Assembly: GCA_029215795.1 (NCBI GenBank)
Contig: JARDYH010000003.1
Coordinates: 265,827,562-265,891,561 of the forward strand
Length of the DNA stretch: 64,000 nucleotides
DNA from: Anniella stebbinsi
Lineage: Eukaryota; Chordata; Lepidosauria; Squamata; Anniellidae
Direction of reading: 5' to 3'
Shown here: piece after piece, positions 31,320 through 42,540 of the stretch
How the letters are laid out: every line of letters begins with the position of its first letter
How positions within the stretch are numbered: the stretch's first letter is position 1
Translations under genes and position numbers: made by a program
Notes under the pieces: generated by a model
What the model saw: the letters and a program-made list of their open reading frames with translations, nothing else
The model's database searches: none
Told to the model about the DNA's origin: nothing

Positions 31320-31818
31320 ATTGAAACTAGGGATGTGTTTCGTATCATTAGAATTCACGTAATGATACGATATGCTCTCTATTGGGCCTAAAAGTTATGA
31401 TGATGATATGTACCAAATTTGAGATCGATCCCTCCAACTTTCGATTTTATATGAATTTTTTAAAGATAGTTTCTGTTCTGACAGATCAGAATGACAGCTT
31501 GCCAGACCTGTCAGAATGGAAACGATCTTTTAAAAAATCATATAAAATCAAGGGTTGGAGGGATCGATCTCAAATTTCACAAATATACGTAGGCATACCC
31601 CATATGCACTGTGACCAAGTTTCAAGCCTCTAACTTTTAAAATACAGAAGTTATAGGCATTTTTTTCTTTCTGCCAAAAATATTGTGTTTAACTATAATC
31701 ATCGTGAAGACGATACAGCTCACCTACGATATGAATGAAGACGATATTTTTTTTAGTCCGAAAGGACGATAACAATAAAAGATGCTATTTTTTTGGCGTG
31801 CACACCCCTAATTGAAAC
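31320..31818. mobile_element. FB-hAT element with perfect 8-bp target duplication
   Basis: The element is 31328-31810 (483 bp), ends TAGGGATGTG and CACACCCCTA, flanked by identical ATTGAAAC at 31320-31327 and 31811-31818. Internally CAAATTTGAGATCGATCCCTCC is mirrored by GGAGGGATCGATCTCAAATT, and a CTAACTTTTAAAATACAGAAGTTATAGGC block resembles the giant elements' subrepeats. Terminal zones are rich in ATGATACGAT/ATCGT-type repeats in place of GATCC. Confidence 0.9.
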
Positions 31819-32250
31819 CTGCTTCCTCACCTGCCTCATGGGCTGTTTGTGAATCCAAATTACACACAGGGACTCCCGAGGCTGGGAGGGCAGGCACGGG
31901 ATTTGCCAGGGATAAGGGATAAGGGATCTCTGGAAAATTCCAAATCTTCCATGGTCCATGCACATCAGGGGAAGAGGGAACAACAATTTCACCATCCTCA
32001 GGATGGTGGATGGAGGGACCTCTGATTTCGCATGCATTTTTTAAAAAATCAAACTTATGTTTCGTTGGAGCTCAGGAGCGCTCTTCTCGGATTTTATAGA
32101 AAAATGTCACCCGCGATGCGATGGCCCAGGAGGAAGCAGGGACATCGCGCCTGTGATGTAGATTAATGCAACGATCCCGAAAGCAGGTACTTCCGGGATC
32201 GCCGCCCCTCCCTCCCTCTACACCCCTGTGTTGTAGAAAGGGCCTTAGTC
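31819..32250. mobile_element. TCTACAC-B element fragment
   Basis: CCAAATTACACACAGGGACTCC, GGGCACGGGATTTGCC-like and CTTCCGGGATCGCCG are shared with the copy at 38.7-39.6 kb. The right end TGTTGTAGAAAGGGCC finishes at 32247. The left end was removed by, or merges with, the flanking hAT target. Confidence 0.65.
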
Positions 32251-33912
32251 TGTCCCAGATAATAGAGATGGTGAGAAGGAGGAGCAGGAGATGCCACTGC
32301 CTACATTCTCACTGGCCCTCTCTGCCTGTCAAGCAAGCAACGATAACAATGTTGGGATAGAGGATGAGGATCAATTGCAGGTGGTGGTAATGGTGGCAAG
32401 GAGGTAGACTCCCTGAGGGAGGAGCCCAATGAAGGTGTCCTACCCATGGGCCCTCCAAAAACCTGCAACTCGACACTGCAGGTGTCACTTCGGAATGTAT
32501 TTTAGTTATGGAACACTACACAAATACCATAAATGAATAAATAACATGGGCAAGATTGACAAAGAATCTGGCCTGATAGAAGGTCGTTTCTGATGCTTGA
32601 AGTAAGCCTACTGAAACACTCTGGTTCTCTTCCTTGAAGTAACTCATGAAAGAAGAGAAATTAATATACGCCGTAGTCAAACACTAGTGCAAAGGACTGC
32701 TGTAGAAGTTGATCAATGCAAAACAACAACACCCAAGGTAATGTCAGGAGGATGCTGAGCCCCCCTTCCCACCATCACTCACCCCAACCTGGAGAAATAT
32801 CCCAACAGAACACTACCTGCAAGAGAGACTAGGCATCAAAGCCATGGCTCGTCCCCGTTCACGTCTGGCTCTCATTGTGCTGGGATTGCATTTGTATTTA
32901 ATACCGAGTTGGAACGCACCAAGGGCTGCCCCGATTTCCATTGTGACAGCTCAGCAGCGAGATGTAAAGGTTGCCGTGGCCAGGGCATTGAAATGCAAAT
33001 CACTCTTCACACACAACCTCCCGCTGTGGCCCAAATTTGGTAGAGATCAGTTTCGGCAGCCTCTGATGAGGAATTTGTGATCCTGCCTTCACCAGGATTC
33101 GCAAATGAGTTGCAGCCGAAGGTATCCTTTCCGACAATATAATTGTAATGTAGGAGATTAAAGTTTGTCACCGAAGAGAGTCTCTATGTTCTGCCATCAT
33201 GTGAGGACTTGTTTGTGGGTTTTTTTATTGTTGTTTGTTTGTTTGTTTGTTTTTAACCCAGCTACATCACTGTCCAGGATTCTCCCTTAGACAATATAAT
33301 CACATGCATCAGAGCCTCCTGGATCTGAAATATACACTCCTTGAATATAAACTTTTCATTATTATTATTATTTTTCTTTTTGGTTTTGCTTTTTTGTAAA
33401 TGTGCAGATGGTAAAATACTGCGTGCAATGAACTTGTTTGGGGCTTCTTGAAAGAACAGTGCCGTTCCCCTGTAAAGTATTATCACCAGAAGAATAAGAA
33501 CAGGGTGGTACTTCTCCGAAGTGCAGAAACATGCTTGCTAATTACTGCTGAAAATTTCAGGCGAGGAACAACCAGTTCAGACACTCACAATGCCTATATG
33601 CCTCCGGTTACCTTGAGCCTGTCCAGACTGTCATTAACAAATCCGTACCTCCGCGTGTACACACGCGCGCACAGACAGGCACACTTCAATACTTTCCAAA
33701 AAAAGGGCAAAAAACCAACAACCCAGTAATAATGAAGCAAAACTTGTCATCATCTGGAAAATGGATTGACAGCTGTGGAGATGGGGAAATTTGTAACTCC
33801 TGAAGAAGAAGAAGGGGGGGAAAACACCACACAGCTGGTGCTGTGGAGGTTGCACAAAATGTATTCGAGTTGCTATGACTCTTTTCTTGGTCCTCTCTCT
33901 CTAAGACTCCAA
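32251..33912. other. Non-repetitive stretch, candidate conserved non-coding DNA
   Basis: No dispersed repeats were recognised across about 1.6 kb, only short simple runs ((TTTG)n near 33231-33252 and (ATT)n near 33359-33371). The block 32840-33200 is of even composition with GGGATTGCATTTGTATTTAA and CATTGAAATGCAAATCAC (octamer ATGCAAAT). Open frames here have no recognised domain. Confidence 0.45.
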
Positions 33913-34324
33913 GGCAGGATCTACACGTCGTCCTCAATGCGCCCTCCCTGCGCCACAAGCTGCTTTGGAGTGCTGCACTTGGTCTAGTGTGGCTCAAGCC
34001 TCAGAGGCTCTGCCCGCACTGCCGCCACTGCCGCCGCTGCTGCCGCTGCCGCCCTTTCATCCAGGCCGGTTCCAGGGAGGAAGGAGGGAGGGGGGAGGGT
34101 TGTAAACAAAAGCCAGCGATTGGGAGAGGGATTTCCAATTGCTAGCTTTTGTTTACAACCCTCCCTCCTCTCTCCCTGGGACCAGCAGGGATGAAAGGGC
34201 GGCGGCGGCGGCGAGAGCGCGAGCAGAGCCTCCGAGGCTTGAGCCACACTAGACGAAGTGCAGTGCTCCAAAGCAGCTTGTGGCGCAGGGAGGGCGCATC
34301 GAGGACGACGTGTAGATCCGGCCC
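33913..34324. mobile_element. TCTACAC-C foldback element with GCC-repeat arms
   Basis: Left GGCAGGATCTACACGTCGTC and right GACGACGTGTAGATCCGGCC are inverted. Arms carry AAGCTGCTTTGGAGTGCTGC and its mirror, then a (GCC/GCT)n run. The centre is the stem GGGTTGTAAACAAAAGC..GCTTTTGTTTACAACCC. It shares the ATCTACAC end core with the TCTACAC-A and -B families. Non-coding and non-autonomous. Confidence 0.8.
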
Positions 34325-34436
34325 ATGTGAGGCTATTTCTAGTCCCAGAACATATCCCAAAATCTTGACAACTCCGAAACATCTCTCGCTGTGTATTTTC
34401 CCCCCTCCCCCACCCCAGTAATGATAATTATTATTT

Positions 34437-34781
34437 TTAGGGGTGTGCAGAGTGGGCCTGCTCCTTACTGAAATTCGGAGTGGAGCTCTGTTGAGCAGTT
34501 TCTCCGCTCTGCTTTTTGCTGTGGCACCGCCTCTCCTCGCTGACCAATTGCCCATCAGAAAACCATTCCGCATTCAGGTAACCACGCTATTTTCATCAAT
34601 GGGAAAAAACAACAAAATGCATACATTGATAATTTTTTTAAGATAAAGAACTGAAACCCGTCACCCTGGCAGCTCGTAAGTAGGGCTTTAGCCATGCCAA
34701 GCTTAACGCAGATCCCTTCATCCCTTGATTTTTAGGATTTTTTTTTTAAAAAAACAAATTCCCCTCAAACCATTCCCTAGT
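34437..34781. mobile_element. hAT-like repeat, probably non-autonomous
   Basis: Left end TTAGGGGTGTGCAGAG and right end AACCATTCCCTA bracket about 343 bp. Internal AAGATAAAGAACTGAAACCC..GTAGGGCTTTAGCCATGCCAA matches 17730-17810. No target duplication found. Confidence 0.6.
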
Positions 34782-34948
34782 ACACACACACACACACACT
34801 TCAGCTTGCAGAAGTTTCAGAAACTACAAACTTCCTACCAAAATTGAAGTCCCCTATCTCCGTGTGTGTCGACTTGGTACCATACCATAATTTTGAATTG
34901 TGGGTATACTGTGTCTGAACTAGAATGAAATGACAACCAACACTTCTT
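34782..34948. other. Target sequence of the L1 insertion
   Basis: (CA)n at 34784-34799, then unassigned AT-rich sequence that resumes after 38400. Confidence 0.5.
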
Positions 34949-37900
34949 GGAAAATTGATGTTGGCAAGAAAGAAAATATACATTTTATTCACCTAGATTT
35001 AAGAGCTACTCAAGGATTGATTATATTTTTATATCAAAGAATATGGTACCTAAATTAACAGATTGTGATATTGGAGTAATTAAGATCACAGACCATGCTC
35101 TAATGATGATGGACATCAAGTTAAAGAAGGATTATAAACAAGCAAAGAGATGGAGAATGGACGGAAGAATTTTTAAAAATAAAAACATAGTGGATAAATT
35201 AAAAAAGGAACTGCAGGAAATATGGCAGATAAATGAAAAAGGAGCTAATTCGCAAGGATTATTATGGGATACGATGAAAGCAGTAATAAGAGGGATCTGT
35301 ATTAGGGAAATGTCCACACTTAAAAAGCAACAGGAAGTACTTAATAAAAAGGTTGAAGAAGAGATAAGGAGTTTAGAGGAGAGACTGAGACAGTCAAAAG
35401 ATAAGCGATTATATGCCCTAATTCAGGCTAAAAAAAAGGAATTGGAGAAAGAAGAAATAGAACAGGTCCAAAAGAATTTATTATATTTAAAGAGAGATTT
35501 TTTTGAATTTAGTAATAGAAATTCCAGATTGCTGGCTAGATCCACGCAGTCAGAGAAGGCTAAGAATATGATAGGGACAATAAGAGATAAGTTAGGGAAT
35601 AGATGTAATGTAATGAAAGATAAATTAAGGATTTTTCAGGATTTTTATAAAGATTTATATACTTCAGAGGCGCTTTCACAAGAAAAGATTCGGGAATATG
35701 TAGAAAGGAATTGGAAAATAAGACTGGAGGATCAAGATAGGGAGTGTATGGAAGCCTTGGTTACTGATAAAGAAATTGAGGGAATTATTGGAAAACTAAA
35801 AGGAGGTAAGTCTCCGGGGATTGATGGTCTGGGGCCGGAATTTTATAAAATATTTAAAGATATTTTAATACCTAGATTAAAAAAATTATTCAATAATATA
35901 ATAGAAGGAGGAATGACCCCGCCATCGTGGGACCAGTCCCTGGTTGTATTAATACAGAAGCCAGGCAAGGACTTGACAGATCCAGCGTCATATAGACCAA
36001 TATCTTTAATAAATCAGGATGCAAAAATATTTTCAGCAATTATGGCTAAAAGAATGGGTACATTTATATTTAAATATATTAAAAATGATCAATGCGGATT
36101 TATTTTAGGTAGGAAAATGCCGAATTTAATTGGGAGAGTTATAAATATAATAAATATTATAAAAAAAAGAAAACTAAAAGCAGGATTATTAGCTCTGGAT
36201 ATTTTTAAAGCCTTTGATTGCGTGGAATGGCCAGCGTTAAAAATAATATTAAAAACATTTGGGTTTGGACATAAATTTATGGGAGTGATAAATCAGATGT
36301 ATAAAAATAATAAAGCGGAAATAATGGTTAATGATGGGTTAACGCAACAAATAATACTAGCCCGAGGAACTAGGCAAGGATGTCCACTTTCACCAATTTT
36401 ATTTGCAATAGTTATAGAAATTTTAGCAAATGTAATTAGGGAAGATGAAAGATTAAAGGGGATAGGAAGAAAAAACAAGATTAAAGTAAATATGTTTGCG
36501 GATGATACGTTATTGACAATAGAAGACCCCCTAGAAAGTGGGGAGATGATTCAGAAACATTTGAGAGAATTTGGGGAAATTACAGGATTACAAGTTAATT
36601 GGGGGAAGTCAGAGATGATGTTGTATAACTATAACAAGGAAGAGATGGAGAAATGTAAAGTTAAGTTAGGATTAAGACATAAAAATATAATAAGATATTT
36701 AGGAGTTAATATAGATAAAGAATTAGAAAGAATAGAGGAACTTAATTTTGTAAGCTTAAGAAAAGAGGTAGGGGAGAAATTACAGATTTATAGAAAATTA
36801 AAACATTCTTGGTTTGGTAGAATAGCGGTTATTAAAATGAAGATATTGCCTAAGGTTAATTTTTTGTTTAGAATGCTACCTATTAGAATTTCAGCAGCTG
36901 AGCTTAAAAATTGGCAAAATATGATTAATGCATATTGTAATGGGGATAAAAGAGCTAGGATAAATAAGGGGTTATGGTATAAGACTCAAAAGAAAGGAGG
37001 TTTAGGACTTCCTAACATTAAGAATTATTATATTGCTAATCAGTTAAGATATGTTATTCATGCTATTTTAGGGGAGCAAGATTTGGAATGGCTGGAATCG
37101 CAAACAGTAGAGATAGAATGTAAACTGCGAAATATATTTTTTACCAAAATGCAGAAGAAAGAATGGAAGGTACTGGACAACCCATTATTGGAAAATATAA
37201 TGTCGATATGGGAGAAGTATAGGGGGAAGTTGATACCAGGAGATTCTCCGCTAGCCCCAGTAGTAGTAGTGGGAAACTTCCCAAGAGCATTAAAATCAGA
37301 GATGGAAGTGAGACTGAAAGAACAAGATATTTTTAAGCTAAGGAATTGGATGGGAAAGATGAAAGATAGTGAGTCTATTAAAGATTTGTTTAAAGGACAG
37401 AAGATAGCGTGGTTTAAGTCTCTGCAACTGGTAAAATGGACAGAGGAATGGAGGAAAAAAAATAAGAAATGTAGAAATAATACCAGATTTGAAGATTTAA
37501 TTGAACAAATAGAAAAAAAAGAGGAAGCCAGAGCTAAAAAAGGACTCACTAGCGAGATATATAAAATTTTAATAGAGGGGGAAAGTCAGGACTCACTTAA
37601 GATTATAAAAGAGGTATGGGAAGAAGATATTAGGGAAAAAATTAATGAAGATAATTGGGGAAGGATGTGGAATGTAAGAATGTTGAAATTACTGTCGATT
37701 AGAATTAAGGAGAACTATTATAAGATAGTTTGGAGATGGTATCTAACACCTGTAAGATTTCATCAGATCGATAAAAAAGTGTCTAAGAATTGTTGGAGGG
37801 GATGTCAGGAGGTTGGGACCTATTTTCACATGTGGTGGAGCTGTGAACAAATACAAAAATTCTGGGAAAAGGTATTTAAAGAAATAAGTGATATAATTGG

Positions 37901-38400
37901 AAGTAAATTGGAATTAAACCCGAAGCTAGCTCTACTAGCAATATGGGATAGCAGGAATAAGCATATAATTAATAGAGAATTGGTAAACAACCTCCTGGCA
38001 CCCGTTAGAATAATGATTGCTAAAAATTGGAAAGGGCAACGAAGTTATAAAATAGAAGATTGGTATAAAGAAATTTGGGATATAGCATTGAATGATATGT
38101 TGACATGTAAAATGAAAATAATGAGGGGAATGTCCAGTAAGAGTGATTTTGGAGATATATGGAATCCCTTTTTGGAATATGTTTTAAGATCGGGAAAGGG
38201 ACAGTCGCCTTCAAAAGAGTCATTAAAATTCTGGAAGGAAGATGAATGAATGGGAGTAGGTCTCGGGGGGGGTGCACGGGGGTAGTCGAGGGAGTTAGTT
38301 GTTTTATATTATGTATTATGTGTATGTTTGTTTGTTTTGTTGAAAAATGAATAAAAATTATACTAAAAAAAAAAAAAAAAAAAGGAAAATTGATGTTGGC
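34949..38400 (+). mobile_element. Young 5'-truncated L1 retrotransposon
   Basis: The insert is 34966-38383, flanked by a perfect 17-bp target duplication GGAAAATTGATGTTGGC at 34949-34965 and 38384-38400. It begins inside the L1 endonuclease domain, has one uninterrupted ORF2 remainder, a short 3' untranslated region with a G-rich stretch (TCTCGGGGGGGGTGC, about 38261), the signal AATAAA at 38350-38355 and a 19-nt poly-A tail at 38365-38383. Truncation at about 3.4 kb is the usual outcome of incomplete target-primed reverse transcription. The intact frame and perfect duplication imply a recent insertion. Confidence 0.97.
34969..38249 (+). CDS. L1 ORF2 protein, C-terminal endonuclease remnant plus reverse transcriptase
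   Basis: Open from the truncation point to the TGA at 38249. The first in-frame ATG (35043) gives 1,068 residues, but the frame extends upstream through KSYSRIDYIFISKN, the conserved C-terminal endonuclease strand, followed by the ITDHALMMM (S/T-D-H) catalytic-histidine region near residue 18. Reverse transcriptase follows. KGGKSPGIDGLGPEFYK starts at about residue 253, YRPISL follows, then ALDIFKAFDCVEW, GTRQGCPLSPILFAI, and the catalytic FADD at residues 485-488. The C-terminus has the L1 cysteine motif C917-x3-C921-x7-H929-x4-C934. The protein would nick DNA and reverse transcribe its own RNA in a nucleoprotein particle. Without most of the endonuclease, ORF1 and a promoter, this copy should be unable to move by itself. 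Codon use is A-rich, as usual for L1. Confidence 0.95.
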
Positions 38401-38690
38401 TGAAAGAAAGGATTTAGGAGAAATGCCTGTCAATGGAAATTTAGAAGAGGCAGGCCCTGTTCTCCTGAAGCTTTTCTTGTTTAACTGATATTTTACTGTC
38501 TGTGTTTGTATTGCTTTTAATGATTGTAAGCCACCTCAAGAGCCGTCTTCTTCTTCTCTTTTACTTCAGAATGAGCAGCAGCGGCAGAATCAGCAGCAGA
38601 AAAAAAAAGGTGTAAGAGGGGGGAACAAGAAAGAACGCTTCTCCCTCTCCCAACGTGGCCAGAGCCAGCAGCAGCACCTATTACACATCT
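38401..38690. other. L1 target sequence and LINE tail relic
   Basis: Continues the pre-insertion sequence. ATTGCTTTTAATGATTGTAAGCCACC at about 38510-38540 looks like an old LINE 3' end. A polypurine run GCAGCAGAAAAAAAAAGG lies near 38592. Confidence 0.45.
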
Positions 38691-39567
38691 CATGATGAAA
38701 TTAGGACCCTTTCCATGCCAGGCAAAACTCCTGGGATTCACCCCCAGCTGCTCCCTGTGAGTCCAAATGATGCACAGGTAGGCTGACCCTATGAAAAGGA
38801 GGACAGGGCTCATGTAACTTTAACAGTTGTAGAGAAAAGGGAATTTCAGCCCGTGTCATTTGTAGGCAATTAGTTCCTGGTGAAATTCTCTCTTCATCAC
38901 AACAGTTAAAGGTGCAGGGGCCCTGCCTTCTTTTGTATATGGTCACGCTAGTATAGTGCCTGCACCTTTAACTGTTGTGATGAAGAGGGGATTTCACCAG
39001 GAACTAATTGCATACAAATGACACTGGCTGAAATTCCCTTTTCTCTACAACTGTTAAAGTTACATGAGTCCTGTCCTCCTTTTCATATGGTCAGCCTAGC
39101 ACAGGGAGTCCCAGGGGTTGGGGGGGGGGGGGGCACGGGATTTTTCCAAGTTTACCAAAACCTCTAAAATCCTGATTCTTCCGTGGTCCCAGGAAGTTCC
39201 CAGGACTGCGGAAGAATGTGCCCGCCCATCCTGGGTGCAGTTACACTTACTCACGAGTAAGCACGGCTGAGAACTGGGCATGGAGCCACACTGCAGGGCT
39301 CCATGCCCAGCAGGGGAAGGGGTGGCACCAGTTTTGCCAACCCCCGGGGGTCAGGAAGAGGGTTGGGGCCCACGTACATTTATTTTTTTTCCCCTGGAGC
39401 GCTCGAGCACTCTTCTTGCTTAAAAGAAATGGTGACCGCGATGGCCCGGGAGCAGCCTGGGCTATCACATTTTGCCTTTCTATTGGGTGTGCCGATCCTG
39501 GAAATAGCTACTTCCGGGATCCACCGCCCTAAGCCCTCTACACCACTCTGGTGTAGAAAGGGCCTAG
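38691..39567. mobile_element. TCTACAC-B element interrupted by PAL320
   Basis: Left part 38691-38778 (GGACCCTTTCCATGCC..GTCCAAATGATGCACAGG) continues after the PAL320 copy with GCACAGGGAGTCCCAGG (39099). It ends CTACACCACTCTGGTGTAGAAAGGGCC at 39565. The interior has GGGGCACGGGATTTTTCC, CAGGACTGCGGAAGAATG, CCATGCCCAGCAGGGGA and CTACTTCCGGGATCC. An 11-nt C/G run is at 39119-39133. Confidence 0.75.
38771..39106. mobile_element. PAL320 element, 320 bp, nested in TCTACAC-B
   Basis: The element is 38779-39098 with ends TAGGCTGACCCTATG and CATATGGTCAGCCTA. Flanks TGCACAGG and (A)GCACAGG show the duplication with one mismatch or a one-base register shift. The empty site is readable in the surrounding TCTACAC-B element, so PAL320 moved after that element. 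Confidence 0.88.
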
Positions 39568-39778
39568 ATGATAATTAAGCTTTATTAATTAAGAAAAAAC
39601 ATGTGCTGGTTGTGCACAAGGAGTATTGAAAAAAAATCTGTGCTGCTTCTGAAACACACAGTTAGCTCAGAAAGAAAGAAATGCACACACAAAGGGTGAG
39701 CCTGATGTGGGAAGGTGCAAGGAACCTGGGATTGCAACACACAACTAGCGCACAGATAAGGGTATATATAGGCTGGCC
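39568..39778. other. Unassigned sequence
   Basis: Nothing recognised. Confidence 0.35.
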
Positions 39779-40088
39779 AGATAAAATCCAGGTCAGGGTT
39801 CATGTAACTTTAACAGTTGTAGAGAAAAGGGAATTTCAGCCAGTGTCATTTGTATGCAATTAGTTCCTGGTGAAATCCCCTCTTCATCACAACAGTTAAA
39901 GGTGCAGGCACTATACTAGCGTGACCATATACAAAAGAAGGCAGGGCCCCTGCACCTTTAACTGTTGTGATGAAGAGAGAATTTCACCAGGAACTAATTG
40001 CCTACAAATGACACGGGCTGAAATTCCCTTTTCTCTACAATTGTTAAAGTTACATGAGCCCTGTCCTCCTTTTCATAGGGTCAGCCTA
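39779..40088. mobile_element. PAL320 copy with mixed ends
   Basis: The left end TAGGCTGGCCAGATAAAATCC is of the variant seen at 20530. The right end CTCCTTTTCATAGGGTCAGCC is of the common type. The interior is canonical. Flanking 8-mers do not match. The two ends belong to different subfamilies, suggesting recombination or conversion between copies. Confidence 0.85.
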
Positions 40089-40287
40089 ATTCACACACAC
40101 ACACACACTTACATTTTGGCAGTCATAATTAATTAGTGCACCAAAGAGCATGTGAGAGATCAAATTTTCCTCAGTACCACTTGTGGAATGACCCTGCCAT
40201 TACTGTCCCAAACAGGTAAGTCGTATTGCAAGGGAAGGAGTTTGCCGGATTGCTTGAGGACAGAGAGAGTGGATGGGCAACTTATTT

Positions 40288-41420
40288 ATTTCATTTATTT
40301 ATTTATGTACACCATGTATATACCACTCCACATCTAGACAGATTCCAGAGCAGTGGAGAATAACATTTACAATATCTGATAAAAGAATAAAACTCAATGT
40401 TAAAAATTATTATTATTGATATTATTATTTTAAAAACAAAAACAGAATTCCAATAAAACTGTGTCTGGTCAGCCAAGGAAGAGTTCCTGAAATAAAAATG
40501 TTTTCAGGAGATGCTGGAACCAGCATGGTTTTGGTGCCTGCCTATCTTCCAGAGGCAGGGAGATTCATAGGAAGGGGGCCATCACACTGAAGTCTCTTCT
40601 CCAGGTAGATTCCAGTTGGGCCATAATTCCACCTGGAGCCACCTGGAGCATGCCCTCTGTCGACCTCAGTGACTGGGCAGGTTGGTATGGGAGAAGGCAC
40701 TCTCTCAGATATCCTGGTCCTGAGTTGTTTACGGCTTTATAAACTCATACCAAAACCTTAAACCTGACCCAGGAGCATATACACAGCCAGTGGAGTTCCC
40801 TCAGCAAAAAGGGGCAGCTCCCGGCAATAGCCGAGAAGGGAAGGTGGGCCTCAACTGACAATGATGGATCTGGGAGAACTCCCGGTATATGAACCCGATC
40901 TTTCAAATGGAGTGCAACCCCATCCAGAACATGCAATGAGCCTGTCTCCCAGACTTGGGAACCACACCCCCTCAGTGCTTCCGTCATGCTAGGATTCAAC
41001 TTTAGTTTATTGGGCCTCATCAGCCCATCATGGAGTCTACTGCTCCAAGGAATGCAAAACATCTCCCGATTCAAATGTCACGGGGAGATAGAGCTGCTTG
41101 TCATCATCCTACCTATGGTACTTGACTCCAAATCCCCTAATAGCCACTCCCAGTACCTTCATATAGATGTTGAACAACATTGAGGGCGTGATGGTACCTT
41201 GCAGAACCCCATGGTTCAATTGCCAAGGGGCTGAGGAATGGTCACCCAATGTTACTTTCTGAAATCAGCTCCGTACGTAAGATCAGAACCACTGTAACAC
41301 CGTGCCTCCAATGCCCATCCCATGGAATTCATCCAGGAAGATACCATGGCTGATGGTATGAAAAGCCAATCTGAGACTGAGCAGAATTAACAGGATTTTG
41401 TCCCTCTCTTATACACAACA
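40288..41420 (-). mobile_element. L2-group LINE fragment, degraded (RT to 3' end)
   Basis: 3' tail (TTTA)n at 40288-40307. On the minus strand recognisable coding relics include NKLKLNPSMTEAL and VLDGVALHLKDRVHIPGVL (about 41010-40870). Further right is the palm region: LLILLSLRLAFHTISHGIFL, GGTVLQWF, HGVLQG and PSMLFNIYMK (about 41400-41165). These match the master's TLLILLDIAAAFDTIDHYIL, ALQWF, YGVPQGSV and SPMLFNIYMKP. The catalytic aspartates and frames are damaged. About 1.1 kb, much older than the copies at 15.0 and 57.7 kb. Confidence 0.88.
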
Positions 41421-42008
41421 GATTGGCTTGGACAATGATTTAAGCTATTTCCTATCATTCAGAGGTAACTAGGGTTCTTTTCTGAGCTAGTTCAACATAC
41501 CTGAACCATACATGCATTTAGCTTTTCAAGGGCAGGTATATTTGGAACCTGAATTTGAACAGGTAAATGTGAAATGATGTTTATGTAAGAGCTGAACATA
41601 ATGGGAACAAACCTGAGGGTGCTAAAGGGACTTCCAAGTGGAATCGTGGCAAAGTCCAGCAGCATTATGGATGTGCTGATTTGCATATAATTTGTGTATG
41701 CTAACAAACATGGATAGATGCCATTTTACAAATAAAGATTATAATTCAAATTGAAATACAGCACATCTCACTATACTGTGAAGGTTTATGACCATGTGGC
41801 CTGCATGCTTCTCTGTCCTCCCTGCTTTCTATGTGCTAGCTGGTGATGAGAACCACTCTTGTGGTTCTCTTTAACTCAGAATCGGACAGGACAGCAATTC
41901 AAATAGAGGGCACTTCCAAAAAGAGGACAGTCCTCTGGCAACCTTTCACAATACCATACCTTGCATTTGGCTTGCCTGACCATGGGGGAGGTTTGCAAGT
42001 GTGGTGAG
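41421..42008. other. Unassigned AT-rich sequence
   Basis: Nothing recognised. Confidence 0.4.
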
Positions 42009-42190
42009 TAGGGTGACTGTATGGAAAGGAGGACAGGGCTCCTGTTTCTTTAACGATTCTATAGAAAATGGAATTTCAGCAGGCATCATTTGTATGCATG
42101 GAGTACCTGGTGAAATTCCTCCTTCATCACAACAATTAAAGCTGCAGGAGCTATAGTAGAGAGACCAGATACAAAAGAGGGCAGAGCTGT
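42009..42190. mobile_element. PAL320 left half
   Basis: Left end TAGGGTGACTGTATGG, through TTTAACGATTCTATAGAAAA and CACAACAATTAAAGCTGCAG to the palindrome centre. The right half is absent. Confidence 0.8.
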
Positions 42191-42342
42191 GCTTGTCTGG
42201 AGAGTGATGGTGATCATTCTGAGGCAGCGTTCATGGTGACAGGGGATGCCTGAGGACCTCCCGCTGAAAATGGGGAGATAAGGATTGCCTGTAGGGTCAT
42301 CTCACCTCACACACCCAGAGTTTTGTGGACTGGGAGCATTTT

Positions 42343-42540
42343 TTTAAATTTATTTGTTGCATTTATATCCCACCTTCTTTCCTCCAAGGAGCCCAAGGCG
42401 GCATACATAATCCCCCTCCTCTTCTCCATTTTAGTCTCACAACAACAACCCTGTGAGGTAGGTTGGGCTGAGGTCTGTGACTGGCCCAAAGTCACCCAGT
42501 GGGTTTCCGTGTCTGAGTGGGGACTAGAACCCGGATCTGC
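42343..42540 (-). mobile_element. tRNA-derived SINE, 5'-truncated
   Basis: The minus strand starts in the B box (GGTTCTAGTCC, complement of 42521-42531). Body GTGACTTTGGGCCAGTCAC, then AACCTACCTCACAGGGTTGTTG follows, then TATGCCGCCTTGGGCTCC and GGTGGGATATAAATGCAACA before an A/T-rich tail at 42343-42355. This is the layout of a widespread squamate tRNA-SINE. I do not commit to a family name. Its 3' end has no L2 hairpin. Confidence 0.8.

Noticed and set aside
41100..41400. Possible host exon with a palm-like peptide
   Set aside because: Reads as a degraded L2 reverse transcriptase with stops. It aligns block by block with the master at 59.1-59.4 kb.
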